From: Streptococcus oricebi
Lineage (GTDB): Bacteria > Bacillota > Bacilli > Lactobacillales > Streptococcaceae
Direction: 5' to 3'
DNA length: 64,000 nucleotides
Assembly: GCF_017883985.1 (NCBI RefSeq)
Contig: NZ_PRDG01000005.1
Location: 147,053-211,052 of the forward strand
Below the pieces are notes generated by a model. It ran no database searches and was not told the DNA's origin. It was given only the letters and a program-made list of their open reading frames with translations. The stretch's first letter is position 1. Each line of letters begins with the position of its first letter. Positions 46,679-54,927 of the stretch are shown one piece after another. The position numbers were made by a program, and so were the translations under genes.

Positions 46679-47838
46679 TGATTACATTTCCTTTAAAGTT
46701 TATCTTGGTCTTAATTGCCACCTTTTTTATCGGGGTTATTTTAACTCCCCTGGTCAGGCTCTTGGCCTTTAAGATTGGGGCGGTTGACTATCCCAATAGT
46801 CGTCGGATTAACAAGAAACCCATGCCTAGCGCTGGGGGGCTGGCAGTTGTTATCGCCTTTGTCATCTCGAGCTTGGTCTTGATGCCCCAGATTGTTTCGG
46901 TTACTTTTCATGGCCAGACCTATCTGGCTTACATCTGGCCGGTCCTTGTCTGCGGTTTGCTGGTGGCTGCCACAGGCTTGATTGATGATATTTGGGAATT
47001 GCCACCCCGTCCTAAGATGCTGGGGATTGTCATCGCAGCTAGCCTTATTTGGCTCTTAACTGATTTTCGCTTAGATGATTTTAAAATTCCCTTCGGGGGC
47101 CCGCTCATTCATTTTGAGCCCTGGCTTTCCTTTATTCTAACGGTGGTCTGGATTATTTCCATTACTAACGCCATGAACTTGATTGATGGCCTGGATGGTT
47201 TGGTCAGCGGGGTGTCCATTATTTCCCTGATGACCATGGGGATTGTCTCCTATTTTTTCCTACCTAATCACAATCTCTTTCTAACCTTGACCATCTTTGT
47301 TTTGGTTATGGCTATCGCTGGTTTTTTCCCCTATAACTACCATCCAGCTATTATCTATGGTGGTGATACAGGGGCCTTGTTTATCGGTTTTATGATTGCT
47401 GTCTTGTCCTTGCAGGGCTTGAAAAATGCAACGGCCGTTGCGGTCGTGACTCCCATGATTATCCTAGGGGTCCCGATTACGGATACCTTTTTAGCCATTG
47501 TCCGCCGCAAGCTCTCTGGCCAAAAGATGTCTCAGGCCGACAAGCGCCACCTCCACCATCGGCTCCTCTCCTTGGGCCTGACCCATAGGGGGGCGGTCTT
47601 AGTCATCTACGGGATTTCTCTCATCTTTGCCATGATTTCTCTCCTGCTCAATGTTTCCAGCCGCCTGGGTGGCATCTTGCTGGTTCTGGGGCTCCTTTTT
47701 GGTGTTGAACTCTTGGCTGAATTGGTAGGAGTTTTGGGGCCCAATCGGACTCCCCTGCTCAATGTGCTTCGTTTTATTGGGAACTCTGCCTACCGGGAAC
47801 AGGTCCGGCAAGATTGGAAGAAAAAGCGGGATAAATAA
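46678..47838 (+). CDS. rgpG: UDP-GlcNAc:undecaprenyl-phosphate GlcNAc-1-phosphate transferase (RgpG/TagO/WecA family)
   Basis: A 386-residue polytopic membrane enzyme that starts cell-wall polysaccharide (rhamnose-glucose polysaccharide or teichoic acid) synthesis on undecaprenyl phosphate. About ten or eleven helices surround the conserved cytoplasmic motifs: RRINKKPMPSAGG, LIDDIWELPP with the Asp pair, NAMNLIDGLDGL, and RHLHHRLLSLGLTH. mecA-rgpG adjacency is usual in streptococci. ATG 46678 overlaps the mecA stop; TTG 46672, 6 nt earlier, is an alternative because its spacing from AAAGGG is closer to normal. Confidence 0.94.
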   Translation: MITFPLKFILVLIATFFIGVILTPLVRLLAFKIGAVDYPNSRRINKKPMPSAGGLAVVIAFVISSLVLMPQIVSVTFHGQTYLAYIWPVLVCGLLVAATGLIDDIWELPPRPKMLGIVIAASLIWLLTDFRLDDFKIPFGGPLIHFEPWLSFILTVVWIISITNAMNLIDGLDGLVSGVSIISLMTMGIVSYFFLPNHNLFLTLTIFVLVMAIAGFFPYNYHPAIIYGGDTGALFIGFMIAVLSLQGLKNATAVAVVTPMIILGVPITDTFLAIVRRKLSGQKMSQADKRHLHHRLLSLGLTHRGAVLVIYGISLIFAMISLLLNVSSRLGGILLVLGLLFGVELLAELVGVLGPNRTPLLNVLRFIGNSAYREQVRQDWKKKRDK

Positions 47839-47858
47839 GAATAATTCTAATCAAAATA

Positions 47859-47880
47859 AAAGCCTTTTGGGCTTTTTTTT
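47859..47880 (+). terminator. Intrinsic terminator of mecA-rgpG
   Basis: AAAGCC (47859-47864) pairs with GGCTTT (47870-47875), followed by a T8 run in total. Confidence 0.85.
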
Positions 47881-47888
47881 GTTATACT
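47880..47888 (+). promoter_or_regulatory. Possible extended -10 promoter of the suf operon
   Basis: TG-T-TATACT (hexamer 47883-47888) directly after the rgpG terminator. The leader to sufC would be about 205 nt. No binding motif for a known SUF regulator is obvious to me. Confidence 0.5.
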
Positions 47889-48100
47889 AGAGGGGTAAAA
47901 GGACTGTTACTCTAAATAAATCACAAAGGACTAGTCTGGGCCTTTTTCATAAAAAATCAAAACATGGGCCAGGGAAATTTGTCTCATATAAGGGCTTTTG
48001 CCTCCTTTCTTTTTGATTTTTCATGAGCAATTTCGGCCGGCTGAGTCAGAGGTTTTGAGTCTTGCTTGATTTAAGAGTAGCCAAAGAAAGGAAAGCGAAG

Positions 48101-48871
48101 ATGGCTGTATTAGAAATAAAAGATCTTCATGTAGAAATTGAAGGTAAGAAAATCCTCAAGGGTGTCAATATGACCCTAAAGACAGGAGAAGTAGCAGCAA
48201 TTATGGGCCCTAACGGAACTGGGAAGTCCACCCTCTCGGCAGCGATTATGGGCAATCCTAGCTATGAGGTGACCCAGGGAGAAGTGCTCTTTGACGGAGT
48301 CAATATTCTTGAGTTGGAAGTCGATGAGCGGGCGCGGATGGGGCTATTTTTGGCCATGCAATATCCTAGTGAAATTCCAGGGATTACCAATGCAGAGTTT
48401 CTCAGAGCAGCCATGAATGCTGGCAAGGAAGATAGTGAAAAGATTTCGGTTCGTGACTTTATCATGAAGTTGGACGAGAAGATGGAGCTGCTCAATATGA
48501 AAGAGGAAATGGCTGAACGCTATCTGAACGAAGGTTTTTCTGGTGGTGAGAAAAAACGTAATGAAATCCTCCAACTCTTGATGTTGGAGCCAACCTTTGC
48601 CCTTCTAGATGAGATTGACTCTGGACTAGATATTGATGCCCTCAAGGTGGTCTCCAAGGGAGTAAATGCCATGCGGGGTGAGGGCTTTGGGGCCATGATT
48701 ATCACCCACTACCAACGTCTTTTGAACTATATCGTTCCTGATGTGGTCCATGTCATGATGGACGGTCGTGTCGTAGTCAGTGGTGGGCCAGAGTTGGCGA
48801 CCCGCTTGGAGCGGGAAGGCTATGCCAAGCTAGCAGAAGAGCTGGGCTATGACTACCAAGAAGAAGTTTAA
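48101..48871 (+). CDS. sufC: SUF system ATPase SufC
   Basis: A 256-residue ABC-type ATPase of the iron-sulfur cluster scaffold SufBCD; it is cytosolic and not a transporter. Walker A is GPNGTGKST, and the SufC-type signature is FSGGEKKRNEILQLL, followed by ALLDEIDSGLDIDAL. AAAGGAAAG precedes ATG 48101. It leads the operon order sufC-sufD-sufS-sufU-sufB, the Firmicutes SUF arrangement. Confidence 0.97.
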   Translation: MAVLEIKDLHVEIEGKKILKGVNMTLKTGEVAAIMGPNGTGKSTLSAAIMGNPSYEVTQGEVLFDGVNILELEVDERARMGLFLAMQYPSEIPGITNAEFLRAAMNAGKEDSEKISVRDFIMKLDEKMELLNMKEEMAERYLNEGFSGGEKKRNEILQLLMLEPTFALLDEIDSGLDIDALKVVSKGVNAMRGEGFGAMIITHYQRLLNYIVPDVVHVMMDGRVVVSGGPELATRLEREGYAKLAEELGYDYQEEV

Positions 48872-48882
48872 TAAAGAGGAAA

Positions 48883-48929
48883 GAGCGTCAGAAAGCAACC
48901 GATTGAAGATTGGCTGATTTATGACGCTC
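48883..48929 (+). other. Stem-loop in the sufC-sufD gap
   Basis: GAGCGTCA (48883-48890) pairs perfectly with TGACGCTC (48922-48929), with an inner AACC/GGCT-like partial stem. It is followed by CCCATTTTATC, a poor T-tract, so partial termination or RNA processing is more likely than full termination. Confidence 0.6.
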
Positions 48930-49091
48930 CCCATTTTATCTAAGCCACAAAGAAGGTTGCCTCCCTTTTGAAAATCGAGAGAGCCTGTCCTTGAAAGATG
49001 CAGTTGTTTTACCTGCCTCTCTTTCTGACGGTTCTATCTGGGATTTTCTTGGAGTCTGACCCTTCTGCTGAAGGAATTAGAGGAGAAAATC

Positions 49092-50354
49092 ATGACCAAA
49101 GAAACGATTGAGCTTTTTTCACAGCTGCACGCTGAACCAGCTTGGTTGGCCCAATTGCGCCAAAAAGCTCTGGCCAAAATAGAAGAGCTCCCCTTGCCCG
49201 TTATTGAGCGGGTGAAATTTCATCGATGGAACCTAGGAGATGGTAGCCTGACGGAGAATGAAGTGGTTCCTAGTGTTCCTGACTTTACGGCGACAGGGGA
49301 CAATCCAAAGTTGGTTCAAATTGGGACCCAGACAGTCTTTGAGCAAATGCCGGCGGACCTGGCTCAAAAGGGTCTCATATTTACAGATTTTTATAGCGCC
49401 CTAGAAGAAATTCCTGAGGTCTTAGAGCGGTATTTCATGTCCTCAGTAGCCTATGATGAGGATAAGTTGGCAGCCTATCATACAGCCTATTTCAATAGCG
49501 GTGCTGTCTTGTATGTGCCAGACCATGTAGAGGTAGACCTTCCGCTTGAGGGGGTCTTCTATCAGGACAGCGACAGTTCGGTGCCCTTCAACAAGCACAT
49601 CTTGATTATCGCGGGTAAAAACTCCAAGATTAACTATCTGGAGCGGCTGGAGTCGATTGGTCAAGCCAGTAGCCGGGCTACGGCCAATATTACTGTTGAG
49701 GTCCTAGCCCAAGCAGGCTCTCAGATTAAATTTTCAGCCATTGACCGCCTAGGCCAAAATGTGACAGCCTACATCAGCCGCCGCGGAAAGCTAGCTGACG
49801 ATGCCACTATTGACTGGGCCATTGGGGTCATGAATGAGGGCAATGTAGTTGCCGATTTTGATAGTGACCTCTATGGAGCGGGTAGCCATGCCGATATGAA
49901 GGTTGTAGCCCTCTCTAGTGGCAAGCAAATCCAGGGGATTGATACCCGGGTTACCAATTACGGTCGAAATTCAATCGGGAATATCCTCCAGCATGGGGTT
50001 ATTCTGGAGCAGGGGACCTTGACCTTTAATGGTATTGGCCATATCATCAAGGGAGCTAAGGGGGCAGATGCCCAGCAGGAAAGCCGGGTTCTGATGCTGT
50101 CGGACAAGGCTCGGAGCGATGCCAATCCTATTCTTTTAATTGATGAAAATGATGTGACGGCAGGCCACGCAGCCTCTATCGGCCAGGTGGATCCTGAGGA
50201 TATGTATTACCTGATGAGTCGGGGTCTGGACAAGGCAACAGCCGAACGTTTGGTTGTCAGAGGCTTCTTAGGCTCAGTTATCGTCGAAATCCCAGTCAAG
50301 GAAGTTCGCGATGAAATGGTTGAAGGAATCGAAGAAAAGTTAGCCAAGATATAG
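49092..50354 (+). CDS. sufD: Fe-S cluster assembly protein SufD
   Basis: A 420-residue scaffold subunit that pairs with SufB and SufC. The N-terminal part is helical and variable; the core is the right-handed beta-helix with NSKINYLERLES, GRNSIGNILQHGVILEQGTL and the C-terminal GHAASIGQVDPEDMYYLMSR then GLDKATAERLVVRGF. AGGAG precedes ATG 49092. The 220-nt gap after sufC contains a strong hairpin, unusual inside this operon. Confidence 0.95.
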   Translation: MTKETIELFSQLHAEPAWLAQLRQKALAKIEELPLPVIERVKFHRWNLGDGSLTENEVVPSVPDFTATGDNPKLVQIGTQTVFEQMPADLAQKGLIFTDFYSALEEIPEVLERYFMSSVAYDEDKLAAYHTAYFNSGAVLYVPDHVEVDLPLEGVFYQDSDSSVPFNKHILIIAGKNSKINYLERLESIGQASSRATANITVEVLAQAGSQIKFSAIDRLGQNVTAYISRRGKLADDATIDWAIGVMNEGNVVADFDSDLYGAGSHADMKVVALSSGKQIQGIDTRVTNYGRNSIGNILQHGVILEQGTLTFNGIGHIIKGAKGADAQQESRVLMLSDKARSDANPILLIDENDVTAGHAASIGQVDPEDMYYLMSRGLDKATAERLVVRGFLGSVIVEIPVKEVRDEMVEGIEEKLAKI

Positions 50355-50367
50355 AGAGGATTTTTCC

Positions 50368-51600
50368 ATGTCTCCATTAGATGTTAAGCGCCTGCGAGAG
50401 GAATTTCAGATTTTAGATCAGGAAGTGCACGATGAGCCCCTGGTTTATTTGGACAATGCAGCGACTACCCAAAAGCCCAAGCAGGTCCTGGCTGCCTTAG
50501 AAGCCTATTACCAAAAGGATAATGCCAATGTCCATCGTGGAGTTCATACGCTGGCTGAAAGGGCAACTAGGAGTTATGAAGAGGCTAGAGAAAAGGTGGC
50601 CCGCTTTATCCATGCTCCCTCCAGCAGGCAGGTCGTCTTTACCCGGGGAACTACAACCAGTCTGAACTGGGTGGCTAGTTATGCAGCCCAGACTTTGCAG
50701 CCGGGTGATGAGGTCTTGATTTCGGTCATGGAACACCATTCCAATCTCATCCCCTGGCAGGAGGCCTGTCGTAAGACTGGGGCCCGCCTGGTCTATGTCT
50801 ACTTAAAAGACGGAGCCCTTGATATGGAGGACTTGCGCTCCAAACTGTCTACCAGAACCAAATTTGTCTCTTTGGCCCATATTTCAAATGTCCTAGGAGT
50901 TATCAATCCTATTAAGGAAATCGCCGACCTGGTCCACCAGTTTGGTGCCTTGTTGGTCGTTGACGGGGCCCAGTCGGCTCCCCACATCAAGCTTGATGTT
51001 CAGGACTTGGATTTAGACTTTTTAGCCTTTTCTGGCCATAAGATGCTGGGCCCGACCGGAATCGGCGTTCTCTATGCCAAGGAAAAATGGCTAGAACAAA
51101 TGTCCCCCATAGAGTTTGGGGGTGAGATGATTGATTTTGTCTATGAGCAGGAGGCTACTTGGAAGGAATTGCCTTGGAAGTTGGAGGCAGGAACTCCTAA
51201 TATTGCCGGAGCTATTGGTTTAGGAGCTGCTATTGACTACCTTGAGAGCTTGGGTATGGAGGCTGTTGAAGCTCATGAACAAGAGCTCGTGGACTATATC
51301 TTCCCAAAATTGCAGGCCATGGAAGGTCTGACTATTTATGGAACGCAGGATTTGGCCCAGCGTTCGGGAGTGATTTCCTTTAATTTAGAAGGGCTTCATC
51401 CCCATGATGTGGCTACTGCTCTGGATTATGAAGGAGTAGCGGTCAGGGCTGGCCATCATTGTGCTCAACCGCTCTTGGCTCACCTTGAGCTGCCTGCGAC
51501 TGTCAGAGCGAGTTTCTATATTTATAATAGCAAAGCAGACTGTGACAAATTATTGGACGCCCTAGAAAAGACAAAGGAGTTTTTCAATGGCACTCTCTAA
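50368..51600 (+). CDS. sufS: Cysteine desulfurase SufS
   Basis: A 410-residue PLP enzyme that takes sulfur from cysteine and passes it on for cluster assembly. The PLP lysine is in FSGHKMLGPTGIGVLY, the persulfide-forming Cys is in AVRAGHHCAQPLL, and PLVYLDNAATTQKPKQV is the usual N-terminal motif. It belongs to the group II (SufS) desulfurases that work with SufU. It overlaps sufU by 14 nt. Confidence 0.97.
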   Translation: MSPLDVKRLREEFQILDQEVHDEPLVYLDNAATTQKPKQVLAALEAYYQKDNANVHRGVHTLAERATRSYEEAREKVARFIHAPSSRQVVFTRGTTTSLNWVASYAAQTLQPGDEVLISVMEHHSNLIPWQEACRKTGARLVYVYLKDGALDMEDLRSKLSTRTKFVSLAHISNVLGVINPIKEIADLVHQFGALLVVDGAQSAPHIKLDVQDLDLDFLAFSGHKMLGPTGIGVLYAKEKWLEQMSPIEFGGEMIDFVYEQEATWKELPWKLEAGTPNIAGAIGLGAAIDYLESLGMEAVEAHEQELVDYIFPKLQAMEGLTIYGTQDLAQRSGVISFNLEGLHPHDVATALDYEGVAVRAGHHCAQPLLAHLELPATVRASFYIYNSKADCDKLLDALEKTKEFFNGTL

Positions 51601-52027
51601 GTTAGATAGTTTATATAAGGCTGTTGTGGCAGACCACTCTCGGAATCCCCACCATCATGGGACCCTGGAGGGGGCTGAACCTATCAGTCTCAATAATCCC
51701 ACTTGCGGGGACGTTATTAGCCTGTCGGTCAAGTTCGACCAGGAGGGGCTTTTGGAGGATATTGCCTTTATCAATTCGGGTTGCACCATCTCGACAGCCT
51801 CGGCCAGTATGATGACCGATGTCGTTGTCGGCAAGACCAAGGCAGAAATTTTAGACTTGGCCCGTATTTTTTCAGAAATGGTCCAGGGTCAAAAGGACCC
51901 CAGACAAGAAGAGTTGGGAGATGCAGCTTTCTTAGCAGGGATTGCTAAGTTTCCCCAAAGAATTAAGTGCTCGACCCTGGCCTGGAATGCCTTGAAAAGG
52001 GCCATTGAGTTAGAAGAAAAGAACTAG
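51587..52027 (+). CDS. sufU: SufU, zinc-dependent sulfur transfer protein
   Basis: A 146-residue partner of SufS that accepts persulfide sulfur. The three conserved Cys are present in [28 protein letters not shown] and [12 protein letters not shown], together with Asp in GDV; these bind the zinc. The SufU-type insertion distinguishes it from IscU. The start lies inside sufS with AAAGGAG before it. Confidence 0.96.
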   Translation: MALSKLDSLYKAVVADHSRNPHHHGTLEGAEPISLNNPTCGDVISLSVKFDQEGLLEDIAFINSGCTISTASASMMTDVVVGKTKAEILDLARIFSEMVQGQKDPRQEELGDAAFLAGIAKFPQRIKCSTLAWNALKRAIELEEKN

Positions 52028-52037
52028 AAGGAAAATT

Positions 52038-53450
52038 ATGTCGGAAGAAAGAGTAGAACCAAAACCCATTGACTTGGGGGAGTATAAGTTTGGTTTCCAT
52101 GATGATGTGGATCCCATCCTATCAACAGGAAAGGGGCTAAATGAGCAGGTCATTCGAGAATTATCAGCTGCCAAAAATGAGCCCGACTGGATGTTGGACT
52201 TTCGTTTGAAATCCTACGAGGCTTTTTTAAAAATGCCCATGCACACCTGGGGCCCGGACCTATCAGAGATCAATTTTGATGATTTAATCTATTATCAAAA
52301 GGTCTCAGACAAGCCTGCCCGGACCTGGGACGAGGTGCCAGAAAAGATTAAGGAAACCTTTGAGCGTATCGGGATTCCCGAAGCCGAAAGGGCCTACCTA
52401 GCCGGGGCGGCTACCCAGTATGAGTCAGAAGTGGTCTACCACAATATGAAAGAAGAGTTTCAAAAGCTGGGAATTGTTTTTACAGACACTGATTCGGCCC
52501 TCAAAGAATATCCAGAACTCTTTAAAAAATACTTTGCCAAGCTAGTCCCGCCTACAGACAATAAGCTGGCTGCCCTCAATTCGGCTGTCTGGTCAGGTGG
52601 AACCTTTATCTATGTCCCTAAGGGGGTCAAGGTTGATATTCCCTTGCAGACCTACTTTAGGATTAACAATGAAAATTCCGGTCAGTTTGAACGGACCCTG
52701 ATTATTGTCGATGAAGGAGCCAGTGTCCACTATGTGGAGGGCTGTACCGCTCCGACCTATTCGTCCAATAGTTTGCACGCAGCCATTGTGGAAATCTTTG
52801 CACTGGATGGAGCCTATATGCGCTATACCACCATTCAGAACTGGTCGGACAATGTTTATAACCTAGTTACCAAGCGGGCTAGGGCCTTGAAGGACGCTAC
52901 TGTTGAGTGGATTGATGGAAATTTAGGTTCTCGGACCACCATGAAGTACCCTTCCGTTTATCTGGACGGACCTGGAGCTAGAGGGACCATGCTGTCCATC
53001 GCCTTTGCCAACAAAGGCCAGCACCAGGATACAGGGGCCAAGATGATTCACAATGCCCCCCACACCAGCTCCTCCATCGTCTCCAAGTCTATTGCCAAAA
53101 GTGGAGGCAAGGTGGACTATCGGGGCCAGGTCACCTTTGCCAAAAATTCACAAAAATCAGTCAGCCACATCGAATGTGATACCATCATCATGGACGATCT
53201 ATCACGTTCAGATACCATTCCCTTCAATGAAATTCACAATTCTCAGGTTGCCCTGGAGCATGAGGCCAAGGTCTCTAAAATCTCCGAGGAACAGCTCTAC
53301 TACCTGATGAGTCGGGGGTTGAGCGAGACGGAGGCGACAGAAATGATTGTCATGGGCTTTGTGGAGCCCTTCACCAAGGAACTGCCTATGGAGTATGCGG
53401 TTGAGCTTAATCGCCTGATTAGCTATGAAATGGAAGGTTCTGTTGGCTAA
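52038..53450 (+). CDS. sufB: Fe-S cluster assembly protein SufB
   Basis: A 470-residue core scaffold subunit of the SufBCD complex. Recognised blocks are [59 protein letters not shown] with the conserved Cys, and [27 protein letters not shown] precedes ATG 52038. It is the last gene of the operon and ends at a strong palindromic terminator shared with dacA. Confidence 0.97.
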   Translation: MSEERVEPKPIDLGEYKFGFHDDVDPILSTGKGLNEQVIRELSAAKNEPDWMLDFRLKSYEAFLKMPMHTWGPDLSEINFDDLIYYQKVSDKPARTWDEVPEKIKETFERIGIPEAERAYLAGAATQYESEVVYHNMKEEFQKLGIVFTDTDSALKEYPELFKKYFAKLVPPTDNKLAALNSAVWSGGTFIYVPKGVKVDIPLQTYFRINNENSGQFERTLIIVDEGASVHYVEGCTAPTYSSNSLHAAIVEIFALDGAYMRYTTIQNWSDNVYNLVTKRARALKDATVEWIDGNLGSRTTMKYPSVYLDGPGARGTMLSIAFANKGQHQDTGAKMIHNAPHTSSSIVSKSIAKSGGKVDYRGQVTFAKNSQKSVSHIECDTIIMDDLSRSDTIPFNEIHNSQVALEHEAKVSKISEEQLYYLMSRGLSETEATEMIVMGFVEPFTKELPMEYAVELNRLISYEMEGSVG

Positions 53451-53452
53451 TA

Positions 53453-53478
53453 AAAAAGAGGTTGCAACCTCTTTTTTT
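53453..53478. terminator. Bidirectional terminator between sufB and dacA
   Basis: AAAGAGGTTG (53455-53464) pairs perfectly with CAACCTCTTT (53465-53474), with T-runs in both directions. It overlaps the dacA stop codon (minus strand, 53477-53479). Confidence 0.88.
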
Positions 53479-54715
53479 ATAATTTTTCATTGACAAATTT
53501 TACAAAATTATTCCACCAAATCTTGAGGAAGTTGCTTCTTTCGACCTTCTTTTGAGCCAGCATGCTGACGCTAGGTCCTTGCCCCTCTATATAGCCCCTG
53601 CCGATAATCTCGGGATCTTGGTAGCTGACCTGTCCTAGCTCCTGCCTTGCCTTGATTGGGGCTTCCAGCTGACCTTGCTTGGCCTTGAACTCGAGCTTGA
53701 CTTTCTTGTCGCTATCAAGCTTTTGTATCCAGACCAAGTCTTGATTAGCCACTGCCTGAATTTTGTTATTTTTGCCGTTGCTAACTGCTAGCTTACTTTC
53801 GGCAAGACCCTTGCCCTTAGCCAGGACCTTGGTGGGAATAAAGTTTTGGGTCAGATAGTCCAGAAAATCAGCAGTAGCACTGAAGTGGCTGAAGGGGTCC
53901 GTATCGCTCTTATCGGCTTTTAGGACTACCGTAATCAGCTGCATGCCCTTTTCTTTGCTAGTGCTGACGAAGGAGTTGCCGGCTTCTTGAGAAGTAGAGG
54001 TTTTCAAACCCTCAACTCCCGGACGGAAGTAGGCCTGATCCTTTAGCATATAGTTAGAGTTGGAAATAGCCCAGCCATCGAAAGTAGACTGGCTTTTCTG
54101 GCTAATCTTTAAAACTTGAGGATAGTCGGTGATGAGATGGTAGCTGACCAGGGCCAGGCCATAGGCGCTCATCTTATTTTCTTCATCTTCCTTGGAGCCG
54201 GGATAGATATGCTGACCTAGGATTTTATTGTTAAGGCCACTGGCATTGACAAGGGTTGAGTCGCTAACTCCCCATTTTTCCATCCGAGCCTTCATAAGGT
54301 CCACAAAGTCTTTTTCGCTGCCGGCAACCTTTTCAGCCAGGGCGATGGCTGCGCTGTTGGCATTGGCGATTAGCATGGCCTCCAACAACTCCTTGACGCT
54401 ATAACTCCGCTTTTCCATGGGAAGGTTGCTGATACTATAATTGGTGGTTAGTTGGTAGGCATGGTCGGAAATCTCGACCTGGCTTTCCATGCTCAGCTTG
54501 CCCTGTTCAATCGCTTCATAGACCAGATAGGCTGTTAGGATTTTGCTGAGGCTGGCTATGGGAACGGGGTTAGTAGCCTCTTTTTCATAGAGGACTTTCC
54601 CGGTCTGGGCCTCGATGGCGATGCCGTTTTGGGCAGCTAGGTTAAAGTCTTGGGCCTGGACCTTGCTGGCCAAAGCCAGGCTTAGAAAGGCCAAAAATAA
54701 GATTAGTTTTTTCAT
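53477..54715 (-). CDS. dacA: D-alanyl-D-alanine carboxypeptidase (DacA/PBP3 type) with altered motifs
   Basis: A 412-residue low-molecular-weight penicillin-binding protein that trims the fifth D-Ala of peptidoglycan side chains. Residues 1-21 are a signal peptide (ALASKVQA). The active-site Ser55 and Lys58 are in ASLSKIL. The second motif, S-x-N in the family, reads N118-A-N, and the third, K-T-G, reads K238-T-S. The beta-rich C-terminal domain and an amphipathic helix (FLKIWWNNFVKFVNEKL) for membrane attachment are present. Start and length are normal. The changed motifs could lower activity or change antibiotic binding. Confidence 0.93.
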   Translation of the reverse strand: MKKLILFLAFLSLALASKVQAQDFNLAAQNGIAIEAQTGKVLYEKEATNPVPIASLSKILTAYLVYEAIEQGKLSMESQVEISDHAYQLTTNYSISNLPMEKRSYSVKELLEAMLIANANSAAIALAEKVAGSEKDFVDLMKARMEKWGVSDSTLVNASGLNNKILGQHIYPGSKEDEENKMSAYGLALVSYHLITDYPQVLKISQKSQSTFDGWAISNSNYMLKDQAYFRPGVEGLKTSTSQEAGNSFVSTSKEKGMQLITVVLKADKSDTDPFSHFSATADFLDYLTQNFIPTKVLAKGKGLAESKLAVSNGKNNKIQAVANQDLVWIQKLDSDKKVKLEFKAKQGQLEAPIKARQELGQVSYQDPEIIGRGYIEGQGPSVSMLAQKKVERSNFLKIWWNNFVKFVNEKL

Positions 54716-54746
54716 AGCAATCCTTTGAGTAAATCAGTCTGTTCTT

Positions 54747-54755
54747 ATTGTATCA
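54747..54755 (-). promoter_or_regulatory. Likely extended -10 promoter of dacA
   Basis: On the minus strand TG-A-TACAAT (hexamer complement of 54747-54752). No good -35 box is visible. Confidence 0.5.
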
Positions 54756-54867
54756 TAAAAAGAAGGAGAGCTAAAGCCAAGCTTTCTTTCCTCTGTCTAG
54801 TCCTTCTATTTCTGATGATAGGAAAGAAGATTTTTTATAAATGTTTTTGTAAAAATATCGAAAAACC

Positions 54868-54896
54868 TTGGTTTTTTTGGAGAAATAGAGTATAAT
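54868..54896 (+). promoter_or_regulatory. Promoter of the first oligopeptide-binding protein
   Basis: TTGGTT (54868-54873), 17 bp, TATAAT (54891-54896). Confidence 0.7.
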
Positions 54897-54927
54897 AATA
54901 CAAATACGTTACTTAAGGAGGTAGTGC

